From: Verrucomicrobiales bacterium
GTDB taxonomy: Bacteria > Verrucomicrobiota > Verrucomicrobiia > Limisphaerales > UBA11320
Assembly (NCBI GenBank): GCA_003452185.1
Contig: DMJJ01000363.1
Coordinates: 1-9,939, forward strand
Direction: 5' to 3'
Length of the DNA: 9,939 nucleotides
Both the position numbers and the translations under genes were made by a program. The notes under the pieces were generated by a model that ran no database searches, had not been told where the DNA came from, and worked only from the letters and a program-made list of their open reading frames with translations. Numbering within the stretch: position 1 is the stretch's first letter; every line of letters starts with the position of its first letter. Of the stretch, positions 1 to 7,483 are shown piece after piece.

Positions 1-256
1 ACTTTGGGAACCGTATCAGGCGCGGACTGAGAAGGGTTCCTATACGGAGGGCTCCCGAATGGGGATCGGTGGGGAGCACCAGGGGCGGCCTTCGAAAAGG
101 GAAACATCTGAGGGGGTCTCTTCCGCCTCGTCTCCTGCAGTCCGCGTTCACCGCATCTCCGCGTCACTGCGTTTCCAATGCGAAGAGCGCGAGTCGACCG
201 CAGCCCAAACCAACTCCCCTGCCAGCCGGCGCTCCCGTTGGGTTCACCCCGCCCGA
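1..256. other. Non-coding stretch downstream of the giant gene
   Basis: No convincing gene. GC is lower than in the two genes. It holds several small inverted repeats: 6-16 with 42-56 (CCGTAT/ATACGG core), 137-141 with 166-170, and 210-214 with 237-241. On the minus strand an open frame starts at ATG 107, with GGAAGAG 10 bases before it, and runs 35 codons to the edge. About 57% of its codons end in G or C, far below the neighbours, so I do not call it. Confidence 0.5.
137..170 (-). repeat. Inverted repeat / candidate transcript hairpin after the giant gene
   Basis: GCAGT (137-141) pairs with ACTGC (166-170), and CGCG (143-146) with CGCG (160-163), around a 13-base loop. It lies about 87 bases past the stop codon of the giant gene. 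There is no T-run, so it is not a classic intrinsic terminator. It could protect the 3' end of the transcript or be chance in GC-rich DNA. Confidence 0.3.
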
Positions 257-3200
257 TCAGACCCCCGACGGGCGGAAGAGGCGGAGCGAGATCGCCAGCA
301 GGAGCCCCAACCCCGCCAACACCCCGATTCGGCCCCACCCCGAGGCCGCAGCCACAGGGGTCGCCCGGATCCCGATGTGCAGGTCGGTGAAGGCATCCAT
401 CTGCAGCGATCGCGTGAAGGTCAGGAGCCGCCCCTGCTCGGGAACCGAGGCCCGGATCGCCGCCGGGTTCGCCGCGACGGCCTCCTGCTGCTGGATCAAC
501 CGCTCGACCAGCTTCGACTGAACGGCGTTCTCCTCGGCGCTGTTCCGCTCAATCAGCTGCTTCGCCTCCTGCTGCGTGTACGACGGCGCGGTCCCATCCC
601 TCAACGTCCTCGGGGCCGCCGCCAGCCCGCCGCTCTCCCCCGCCACACGGGCCTGGCGGACGTTCAGCCCGACGATCGCCTGCTGCATCTTCAGGTTGTG
701 CAGTTGCACGCGGGCATCCTCGTTGAACGCCGCATCGTGCTGCGACATCCCGTAGGCCGACTCAAACGCCCGGCGCGCCTGCTCCGGATCCCCCTTCTCC
801 AGGAGCGAATTTCCAAGCGACAGGAACCGCTCCGCCTCGCGGCTCTTCTCCTTCTGGAGGGTGATCTCCCCGCGCAGATACCCCTCCGAGTCGACGGAGG
901 CCGGCCTCACCAGATGGCCCGGATCCTGAAGTTGCAGGGTGCCGCTCCAGTCCCGGAGCTTCCAGGAGTCCTTCAGGAAGACCCTCCACGTGATGTTCTC
1001 CAGCGGGAGGTCGAACCGCGGCCCGAGGAGCGAGAGATCCAGGGCCCGGGAGGTGGCGCTTCCCGCGGGGCTCGAATAGAACACTTCCACCACCACCGGG
1101 TCCCCCCCGCGGGAATGCTGCTCCAGGGGGATGAGGATCTGGTCCTTCTCCGTCCAGGACCAGACGCTGTTCTGGTTCACAAACGCGAACCAGAACCGCC
1201 CCGTCGGCGGGAGGGTCATCCGGAGGAGCTGCTTGTCGCCGGGGAGCAGGGAGAGCTTCACCTGCGTGAGCGTCATCCCGTCGTCCGCGATCACCGAGGT
1301 CAGGGTCACGTCGTTGACCCGGGCCGGAAGCAGGCGCGCCGCCTCATGCCGCTGGAGCTGCACGGGAAGCCGGAACGCCGGCTCCACGAGCCGGAAGGTG
1401 TACGTGGCGGCTGAGGCCGAGGCATCCTGCTGGAGGAGCCTCGGGATCGACTGCCATTCGGCCACCTGGAGCGATGCTGGGAGGGTGTCCACTCTCACCT
1501 CCAGCCGCCCCTCGGACTGCAGGCTCACGAACCCCCGCTGGAGGTTCACCCCCTGCGCCTCGATGCCGGTGATGACCGCCTCCGCGGCCCGCTCGGCCAG
1601 CGGCAGGGTGCAGGTCGCCTGGAGCAGGAGCTTCCCGATCGCCCTTCGGCTGAGCTTGATCTCCCAGTCCCCGGGGGCATCCCCCGGCTGGCCTGTCGCC
1701 TGCCGGAAATCGGCCACGAGCTCCCCCTTGAACCGGACTCCATCAGCCGCCGGCGGCAGGTGGACCCGGAGGCTCTTCACGCCCGAGTTGTCGATGTCGT
1801 ACTGCAGGTTGGCCGTCAGGGTGATGAACGCTTCCCCCACCTTCACATGCTGGAGGCTGGTGACCTGGGTCCAGGCTTCCACACGCTCCACCTCCAGGGC
1901 GAGGCGCCACCCCGCCTGGAGAAGCCGGAAGGCGAGCACCCCCTTCTGGCGGAGACCGGCCTTCGCCGGGTCGAGCTGCGTCACCCCGTCGCGGGTCCCA
2001 ACCTGAAGACGCATTCCCTGCTCAGGGACGATCGAGAGCTGCCCCCGCTGCTTCGCCGCCTCGCGGATCTCAATCCGTGGAACCTCCCACGCCGCCGCGG
2101 AGCGAAGCCCCGACCCGGCCAGCGTCAGCATGAACTGCTGCTGCCCCTCGGTCTTGGTCTTGAGATGCAGGGTGACCACCCGGCCGGTGTCGGTCTTGAG
2201 CTCGGTCCAGTGGCTCAACGCCCCGCCGCTGATCGTCTCCACGTCGAGGCCGGCCGGCAGGGGGAAGCTCAGCTTGAAGATCCCCGCCCGCGCGATCGCC
2301 ACATCAAGCCCGACCGCGAGCACCACCCGGTCCTCCCCCAGCGAGAGGGTCTGCTGCGACTCGATCCGCACGTCGGCCTCCACCGGGGAGGCCTTGATCA
2401 CGAGCGACCCCCGGGGGTCGGAATACCGAAACGCCCTCCGGAGGGTGAGTCCCGGGGAGCGCCCTCGCACCCCGTCGAGCAGCCCGGCGGGAAAGTCCTC
2501 CAGGTTGATCCCCGAGAGCGGCCCGGCCTGCACGTCGTCGAGCTGCACCTCGGACCCCGTCGCCACCCCCACCAGGCCCACCTCCCCGGCAGCGAGGGAG
2601 ACCGCGAGAAGCCCCGCCCCCTGCTCCAGCGGCAGGGGCCCGGTGGCAATCTGCGACTTCACCCCCACGGTGAACGGCTTCGAGAGCCCCGGGCTCAGGG
2701 CGAGCCGGAGCTGACGCGACGCCGGGTCAAACCGCCAGGTGGAGAGCCCGGGGGCGGTCACATCCGTGATCGTCGCCCCGGCGGGCACCAGGAAGGCGAG
2801 CTCCGAGAGCTCCCCCTGGGCCGGACGGATCTGCGCCTGGTGGATCCCCTCAATGAGCCCGGGGCCCGGGATGTAAAGCTGGGACATCTCCACATAAAAC
2901 ACCGGCTTCTCGCGCCGGGTGTCGCGGGCCCTCGGACGCCACCCGATCCAGGCGTCGGACTCGGGCGACAGCACCACATCGAACACGGAGTTGGTTCCCC
3001 CCGACCCCTCCCGCCGCTCCCACGAGACGATCTGGGGCGAGGCGAGATCCACGTCCATGCCCGCGAGACGGAGGGTCGTCCGGTGCACCAGCGCCCGGGC
3101 CGAGGGGAGCACAAACCCCCGCTCCCCGGGCCCCCGGGAGGTGACCGGCACCTGATATTCGAGATGGGTCGTGACCAGCCCCGTGCGTCCCGCCACCAGC

Positions 3201-6200
3201 ACGGCGCCGGGCTGCGTCTCCGGGCCGACATGCACCAGCCGCGTTCCCTCCTCCAGCGGATCGATCCGCGTGAGGATCCCCGGCGCGTGCACCACGGGGA
3301 GGGTCTCCCCCGAGCGGGCCTGCCATTGCACGGTGGCTCGGGCAAAGGCGAAGTCCCCCTCCACGCGAATCTCCTCCACCACGGTGTCGGCCGTCGTCCC
3401 CGGGGAGGGGGGTGCTGGGGGTGGGACCGGTGCGACGATTCCCTGCGACGCAGGGGGGGAATCGGCCCGCGCGGCCCCGCAGGCCAGCAAACCGAGGAGC
3501 CCCGCGACCAGGGCTGCAGTGGCGGCGGCTCCCGCCCCCCCGGAGGCCGTCGGCCCGGGGGTTCCCGCAGCCGTGGGGCGGGGCACGGTCAGCCAGCGTC
3601 GCAGGGCGGGGATGAATCCATGCAGCAGGAGAAAGAGCCACAGCACCCCAAAGAGCGCCGGCGCCCCGCCCGGGGCGCGCAGCGCAGCCCAGGCCGTGAG
3701 GGTCCATCCCCCCAGGATCCCCGAGGTTCGGAGCGTGGAGGGGCGCGACACGACAAGCCGTCCCCAGAGGACCATCGCGATCCCCGCAGGCCAGAGCACC
3801 AGGGTCCATCCCCAGGGGGTGGGCCGCAGCGGGGTGCTCGCAATCTCCATCGCGAGGGCCGAGTTCGCGGGCTGGATCGGCACCACGAACCGGAGCTGCG
3901 ACGGGACGGGGGGCGTGGCTGCGAGGGCCAGGAGGGCGAACTGCGCCAGCATCGCGGAGACCGCCGCCGTCGCCCCCAGCGCCACGATTCCGCCCAGGAG
4001 GTGTCGCGCCGTGCGCCGTCGGACGCCAGCCCCGGTCGCGAGCCGCCACGTCCAGGCCGACACGGCCAGGAGCCCCAGGGCCACGAACGCCCCGCCGGCC
4101 GCCCGCCCCGGGGTGGCGAGTTGCACCAGCCGGAGCAGCCCGGCGAACCCCGATCCATCCCCCTCCCGGCTCTCCGGCGGGATCGGCCCGCTGCGGAACA
4201 CCAGCCGTCGCGTCGCCTCGGGCTCCATCCGCCATTCCGAGAGAAGCACCGGGGCGCTCAGGCTCGGGGCCGCCACCGTCAGCCGGCCCGGTGAGCCCCC
4301 CTTGGATGCCACCTTCACCTGGAGGTCGTTCAACGCGTTCGGATCGGCCTGCTGCGGGAGCGGGATCAGGTTGGCACGCCCGTCCGTCACCGGCACCACC
4401 GGCGTCCCGTTCACCGTCACCGACCAGAGCTCCATCCCCTCGGGAAGCAGCAGCCTCAGGGTCGGGGTTCCCTTGTTCTTCACGAAGTAGTGCGCCTCGG
4501 TCACGATCTGCCCCTCCTTGGAGACCCGGGTGACGAGGGTCGCGCGGTCGACCACCTGCTTGACCGTCTCCCCCAGGGTGAGGGGGCGAAGCTGCAGCTG
4601 CAGGTCAAACGGACGGGCCGAGTAGCGATAGGCCGCCAGGATCGGAGCGTCGAAGAAGAGCCGGTACTCCGCCGGCACCTCGGCCGGCTCCAGCGGGGTG
4701 AGCCCCGCCGAGACGCTGGCCGGGGTGACCTGGAACTGGTGGGTGCTGACCACCACCGTGTGCCCCTGCTCGGCCTGCGCGTCCAGGGGCCTCGCCCCCG
4801 TGAACAGGAGGGTCTCCCCCTGCGGCTTGAACGGACGCTCATACGCGGCCAGGAGCGTGTACGTGCCCGAGACCGGCGTGTGGAGCTGGACCAGGTACCC
4901 CCCCTCGATCTTCTGCCAGTTGCGGATCTCCTTCCCCGTGAACTCCACGTTGAAGTACTCGTTCGAGAGCGCAATTTTGAGCGACGAGATCGGCGCCCCC
5001 GAGATCACGTAGTTCATCAGGCTGCTCCCGTAGGCGATTCCCTCCCCGACCGAGAAGAGGTGGAACACGTCGGCCTGGATCGACTGCGGGATCCGCTCGA
5101 CGTTCACCGAGGCCTGCCACCCCGGGTCGTTGAGGCGAAAGGCCGACTGGAGCCCCGGGATCTTGCGCGGGAAGAAGGCCGTCGCGATCTCCGTCACCCC
5201 CTGGGTCGCCGCGGGGCTGAGCCGGAACCCCGCGTCGGCCGAGACGCCGACATGCCCCCGGACCGACTTGGCCTTCAGCACCTCGATCCGGGGAAGCCGC
5301 CACGAGGCCTCCCCCAGGGGGGAGTTCTTCTCCAGCCGGAGGCTCACCACCTGGCGGCCGCTGACCGGCGCCCCATACACAATCCTGAGCTGCGCCTCCG
5401 CCGGCGTCCCGCCGGCATCCGTGATGAAGGAGTCGGTCAGCCCCGAGGCGTTGATCCGGGCCATGGTGTAGCCAGTGGGAATCCGCAGGAAAAGCTCCCG
5501 AAGCGGGGCCTCCCGGACGTCGACCTCGAGGTCGGCATCCACCGAGAGCTCGGTCTCCCCAAGGTGGTAGGCGAGGATCTGCGACACCGAGAGCTCGGGC
5601 AGAATGTTGTCCGCCTGGATCCGAAGCTCATACTCGCCCCCGCTGAACCGGTAGGCGAAGGCCTGGGTCGACTGGGCCAGGAGCAGCGCCTTGGCGGCGT
5701 CGGTTTGCGGGAATTGCTCGGGCGGGATCTGCGACAGCCCGCTCGCCCCGAGCACCTCGAGTCGGACCGCCCCTTCATTCACCACGCGCAGCGACCCGCC
5801 AAACCGGATCGCCCCCTCGGGCCGCACCCGCACGGCATCGACCGCCTGCGGAAAGGCCCCCAGCGGGGTCTCCGTCTCCACTTGAAGCGAGAACCCCTCC
5901 TTCGCCCCCTGGTTCAGTTGCACCACCAGACGCCGTGTCGCGCCGGCACCCGCTCCCGCTCCCCCCCCGGCCGCGGCCTCCGATGGCTCGACAGCCCAGG
6001 AGAGCACCTGCGGACCCTGCACCCGCGTCACCTCGCCCGCCCCCCGAAGCAGGAGCGTCACCCGGTGGAGCTCCCCCTGAAGGACCCGGAAATCGAGCAA
6101 CGTCACCTGGCGCATCACCCCGGGGCTGATGCCGATCTGCGACAACCCTTCCGCGGCGAAAAAGAGCGCCCCCTCGGACTCCGCCTTCGACTCCTTCCAG

Positions 6201-7417
6201 CCGAGGCGCACCTCCCCCCCCGGCGGAAGGAACGTGGTGAAGTGTCCCCCCGACCACTCGGGCCTCGAGGTGCCTGCCAGCCGGAACTGGGCATCACGGG
6301 CCGGCCCCTCAAACTCAAACGGCTGAAGCGGGCTGGCTGCCAGCGTGAACCCGAGCTCATTCCACCCCTCGACCTGCCGCACCGCGGCGTCGAACGTCAG
6401 CTCAAGGGGGAACTCCCCCGCCCGGTCGAACACCAGGAGGAATGCCCCCTGCTCATGGCGCAGCCGCCACTCCTTGCCCGAGGGGAGCCCGGTGAGGGCC
6501 ACCCCGCCCGAGAGGAGCCGCAGGGTCCCCCCCTTCGGATTGCGGACACGCGCCGTGGCGCTGAAGGTGAACCGGCCGCTCTCCGGGGTGAGTTTCCCCG
6601 TGAGCCGCGAGGTCGAGAGGACCACTCCACGCGACTCCGGGTCGGCCGGCACCCACTTGATCGGAAGCGCGTAGGCCATCCCCTGGAATCGGAAGGCAAG
6701 CGGATCCACCCCTCCCGCGCTCCCCGCGGGGCGCATCCCCTCAGGAAGGAAGCGCGGCTCAATCGGGATCACCCCGGTCGTCGTCCCCAGGCGCGGTTCC
6801 ATTCCCGGCTCGGCATCGATTCGCACATACCCGTGGGCCAGGGTCGGCTGCTCCAGGGTGAAGGTGAGCGGCTGGGCCTCCGCCTCCAGGGTGGAGAGCA
6901 GCGTCTCGGCCTGGATCTCCGCCGTGAAGAGCATCACGGGCTTCTCGGACTTGGCGAGCCGCAGCACGAGGAGTCGCGCCCCCGCCGCGGTCTGGCGCAC
7001 GCTCCACTCCTCCAGCCCCTTGCCGGTCACTCCCCCGACCGATCCGCTCCCGGACATCGCCACCACGATCTCCCGCAATCCCCCCTGCAGCCCCTCGACC
7101 TGGATCCGGCAGCCGTGGAGCAGCCGGTCGCCCGAGAGCCGGATCCCGTGCTCGAACGAGGCTCCGTAAAGCGACCTGGCCGCCGACTCCCCCCCAAGCC
7201 CCTTCAGGTCGGCCTGGATGACCAGGCGGGCCTTCTCGCCGTCGAATTGCCCGTCAATCGAGGCGCTCCGCACCTCCGCCGCCACGGGCAACGGCTCCGC
7301 CGCGGCTGGTGCGGCCAGCGACGAGAACAGCAGCGGGGGCACCGCCAGGATCAGCTTCGTCACGGCGTGCACCCGGGCGTGAAGAGGGACTGGGATTTGG
7401 AACGATTTGGTTCTCAT
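257..7417 (-). CDS. Giant exported, membrane-anchored protein with two tandem copies of a large beta-rich module (function unknown)
   Basis: 2,386 residues; I do not recognise a named family. Seen in order: a signal peptide (residues 1-40, hydrophobic core about 22-36, A-A-A before E41); a unique beta-rich region (about 45-265); module A (about 265-1080); four or five hydrophobic helices (about 1106-1272); a signal-peptide-like segment (1299-1318); a Pro-rich linker (1328-1340); module B (about 1340-2155), homologous to A; a TPR-like helical stretch (about 2190-2250); more charged helix; and a C-terminal hydrophobic helix (about 2362-2380) followed by a short basic tail. Strand-like alternation dominates both modules, and there are very few cysteines. 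ATG 7417 is the first possible start: the frame upstream runs back to the TGA of the VWA gene with no ATG, GTG or TTG. The ribosome site is weak (GAG 6 bases before the ATG). Likely envelope-located partner of the upstream VWA protein (inference). The frame is unbroken and codon use matches the neighbour. Confidence 0.93.
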   Translation of the reverse strand: MRTKSFQIPVPLHARVHAVTKLILAVPPLLFSSLAAPAAAEPLPVAAEVRSASIDGQFDGEKARLVIQADLKGLGGESAARSLYGASFEHGIRLSGDRLLHGCRIQVEGLQGGLREIVVAMSGSGSVGGVTGKGLEEWSVRQTAAGARLLVLRLAKSEKPVMLFTAEIQAETLLSTLEAEAQPLTFTLEQPTLAHGYVRIDAEPGMEPRLGTTTGVIPIEPRFLPEGMRPAGSAGGVDPLAFRFQGMAYALPIKWVPADPESRGVVLSTSRLTGKLTPESGRFTFSATARVRNPKGGTLRLLSGGVALTGLPSGKEWRLRHEQGAFLLVFDRAGEFPLELTFDAAVRQVEGWNELGFTLAASPLQPFEFEGPARDAQFRLAGTSRPEWSGGHFTTFLPPGGEVRLGWKESKAESEGALFFAAEGLSQIGISPGVMRQVTLLDFRVLQGELHRVTLLLRGAGEVTRVQGPQVLSWAVEPSEAAAGGGAGAGAGATRRLVVQLNQGAKEGFSLQVETETPLGAFPQAVDAVRVRPEGAIRFGGSLRVVNEGAVRLEVLGASGLSQIPPEQFPQTDAAKALLLAQSTQAFAYRFSGGEYELRIQADNILPELSVSQILAYHLGETELSVDADLEVDVREAPLRELFLRIPTGYTMARINASGLTDSFITDAGGTPAEAQLRIVYGAPVSGRQVVSLRLEKNSPLGEASWRLPRIEVLKAKSVRGHVGVSADAGFRLSPAATQGVTEIATAFFPRKIPGLQSAFRLNDPGWQASVNVERIPQSIQADVFHLFSVGEGIAYGSSLMNYVISGAPISSLKIALSNEYFNVEFTGKEIRNWQKIEGGYLVQLHTPVSGTYTLLAAYERPFKPQGETLLFTGARPLDAQAEQGHTVVVSTHQFQVTPASVSAGLTPLEPAEVPAEYRLFFDAPILAAYRYSARPFDLQLQLRPLTLGETVKQVVDRATLVTRVSKEGQIVTEAHYFVKNKGTPTLRLLLPEGMELWSVTVNGTPVVPVTDGRANLIPLPQQADPNALNDLQVKVASKGGSPGRLTVAAPSLSAPVLLSEWRMEPEATRRLVFRSGPIPPESREGDGSGFAGLLRLVQLATPGRAAGGAFVALGLLAVSAWTWRLATGAGVRRRTARHLLGGIVALGATAAVSAMLAQFALLALAATPPVPSQLRFVVPIQPANSALAMEIASTPLRPTPWGWTLVLWPAGIAMVLWGRLVVSRPSTLRTSGILGGWTLTAWAALRAPGGAPALFGVLWLFLLLHGFIPALRRWLTVPRPTAAGTPGPTASGGAGAAATAALVAGLLGLLACGAARADSPPASQGIVAPVPPPAPPSPGTTADTVVEEIRVEGDFAFARATVQWQARSGETLPVVHAPGILTRIDPLEEGTRLVHVGPETQPGAVLVAGRTGLVTTHLEYQVPVTSRGPGERGFVLPSARALVHRTTLRLAGMDVDLASPQIVSWERREGSGGTNSVFDVVLSPESDAWIGWRPRARDTRREKPVFYVEMSQLYIPGPGLIEGIHQAQIRPAQGELSELAFLVPAGATITDVTAPGLSTWRFDPASRQLRLALSPGLSKPFTVGVKSQIATGPLPLEQGAGLLAVSLAAGEVGLVGVATGSEVQLDDVQAGPLSGINLEDFPAGLLDGVRGRSPGLTLRRAFRYSDPRGSLVIKASPVEADVRIESQQTLSLGEDRVVLAVGLDVAIARAGIFKLSFPLPAGLDVETISGGALSHWTELKTDTGRVVTLHLKTKTEGQQQFMLTLAGSGLRSAAAWEVPRIEIREAAKQRGQLSIVPEQGMRLQVGTRDGVTQLDPAKAGLRQKGVLAFRLLQAGWRLALEVERVEAWTQVTSLQHVKVGEAFITLTANLQYDIDNSGVKSLRVHLPPAADGVRFKGELVADFRQATGQPGDAPGDWEIKLSRRAIGKLLLQATCTLPLAERAAEAVITGIEAQGVNLQRGFVSLQSEGRLEVRVDTLPASLQVAEWQSIPRLLQQDASASAATYTFRLVEPAFRLPVQLQRHEAARLLPARVNDVTLTSVIADDGMTLTQVKLSLLPGDKQLLRMTLPPTGRFWFAFVNQNSVWSWTEKDQILIPLEQHSRGGDPVVVEVFYSSPAGSATSRALDLSLLGPRFDLPLENITWRVFLKDSWKLRDWSGTLQLQDPGHLVRPASVDSEGYLRGEITLQKEKSREAERFLSLGNSLLEKGDPEQARRAFESAYGMSQHDAAFNEDARVQLHNLKMQQAIVGLNVRQARVAGESGGLAAAPRTLRDGTAPSYTQQEAKQLIERNSAEENAVQSKLVERLIQQQEAVAANPAAIRASVPEQGRLLTFTRSLQMDAFTDLHIGIRATPVAAASGWGRIGVLAGLGLLLAISLRLFRPSGV
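260..340 (-). other. C-terminal membrane anchor of the giant protein
   Basis: Residues about 2360-2386: a Gly/Leu/Ile-rich hydrophobic helix (about 2362-2380) followed by the short basic tail R-L-F-R-P-S-G-V. This is the usual layout of a C-terminal inner-membrane anchor with a cytoplasmic tail. There is no P-E-P or L-P-x-T-G sorting motif before it. Confidence 0.7.
668..850 (-). other. TPR-like helical segment after module B
   Basis: Residues about 2190-2250 of the giant protein. The pattern (A-E-R-F-L-S-L-G-N-S-L-L-E-K-G-D-P-E-Q-A, then R-R-A-F-E-S-A-Y) has the spacing of a tetratricopeptide repeat: a small residue at the G-N position, the K-G-D turn and the A-x-x-A-F-E second helix. A second, weaker helix pair follows. 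Known for the family: TPRs mediate protein-protein contacts. Module A has no counterpart, so this is specific to the end of the protein. One convincing repeat only. Confidence 0.55.
953..3400 (-). repeat. Module B of the giant protein (second copy of the internal duplication)
   Basis: Residues about 1340-2155, homologous to module A with a nearly constant offset (1,073 at the start, 1,086 at the G-W pair, 1,070-1,073 through the middle, 1,078 near the end), so few large insertions separate the copies. It opens right after a Pro-rich linker that follows the internal signal-peptide-like segment. Strong local matches include A-F-R-Y-S against A-Y-R-F-S after the F-P landmark, and L-L-Q-A-G-W with E-V-E-R against L-N-D-P-G-W with N-V-E-R. 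Like A it is predicted to be mostly beta-strand. I do not recognise either copy as a named fold. Confidence 0.85.
3464..4102 (-). other. Central hydrophobic block ending in an internal signal-peptide-like segment
   Basis: Residues about 1106-1318 of the giant protein. Hydrophobic stretches lie at about 1106-1124, 1139-1168, 1202-1223, 1233-1246 and 1252-1272, separated by basic clusters (R-R-R at 1133-1135; R-R at 1273-1274). A low-complexity Thr/Pro/Gly/Ala stretch then leads to a final hydrophobic core at 1299-1312, followed by C1313 and A-R-A at 1316-1318 before D-S-P-P. That last part has the layout of a cleavable signal peptide: A-R-A fits signal peptidase I, and L-L-A-C is a weak lipobox. 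It may simply act as one more membrane helix returning the chain to the periplasm. Membrane segments were judged by eye. Confidence 0.75.
4178..6625 (-). repeat. Module A of the giant protein (first copy of an internal protein-level duplication)
   Basis: Residues about 265-1080. It aligns with module B through these landmarks (A versus B): F-T-F at 283-285 and F-A-F at 1356-1358; L-G-W 405-407 and I-G-W 1491-1493; Q-G-E-L-H and Q-G-E-L-S shortly after; the F-P pair at 569 and 1642; P-R-I-E 709-712 and 1780-1783; R-G 720 and 1791; G-V-T 740 and 1811; F-R-L 760 and 1830; G-W 766 and 1836; V-E-R 773 and 1843; W998 and W2076; and L-I-P-L near 1020 and 2098. Module A carries a Gly/Ala-rich insertion (about 483-496) that B lacks. 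The copies are far too diverged to match as DNA, so the duplication is old. Boundaries are approximate. Confidence 0.85.
7298..7417 (-). other. N-terminal signal peptide of the giant protein
   Basis: Residues 1-40. The n-region is unusually long (21 residues, with R2, K4, R15 and K21), then a hydrophobic core (about L22-A36), then A-A-A before E41 as a signal peptidase I site. V16 and V19 are encoded by GTG; starting at V19 would give a more standard-length signal peptide, but no ribosome site precedes it, so ATG 7417 is preferred. Confidence 0.75.
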
Positions 7418-7483
7418 GGGCGTCTCAGGTTGGGATTCAAAACGGGGTAAACTGGGGTGGTTGGGTGCGCGTTGGAGTCTCGG
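7418..7483 (-). other. Short spacer between the VWA gene and the giant gene
   Basis: 66 bases, less GC-rich than the genes. No hairpin with a T-run and no clear promoter. The spacer has no in-frame stop, and both genes are in the same reading frame, so one TGA and 22 sense codons separate them. The upstream region of the giant gene shows only a weak GAG before the ATG. Co-transcription with possible translational coupling is the likely arrangement (inference). Confidence 0.6.

Noticed and set aside
1..107. Minus-strand frame from ATG 107, open to the left edge, with GGAAGAG 10 bases upstream
   Set aside because: Only 35 codons are visible, Pro/Ser-rich, with about 57% G or C at third positions against a much higher value in the neighbouring genes. 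It could be the start of a next gene, but the sequence shown does not support a call.
204..242. CCAAC/GTTGG inverted repeat just after the giant gene's stop codon, as a terminator
   Set aside because: The stem is only five pairs with a poorly paired interior and a long loop, and no T-run follows on the minus strand.
46..1414. Plus-strand ATG at 59 with GGAGG at 46-50 ahead of it, opening a 451-codon frame
   Set aside because: The ribosome-like site is well placed, but the frame runs more than 1,150 bases antisense into the giant gene and its product is Arg/Pro-rich without any recognisable feature.
7360..7365. GTG (V19) as an alternative start giving a shorter, more standard signal peptide
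   Set aside because: No ribosome site precedes it, and ATG 7417 is available in frame. Conservation in relatives would decide.
1760..7450. Long plus-strand open frames opposite the giant gene (for example 4490-7450 and 1760-4294)
   Set aside because: They are the antisense shadow of a GC-rich gene. Their translations are dominated by Arg, Pro and Gly with no domain, while the minus strand gives a coherent signal peptide, membrane helices and an internal duplication.
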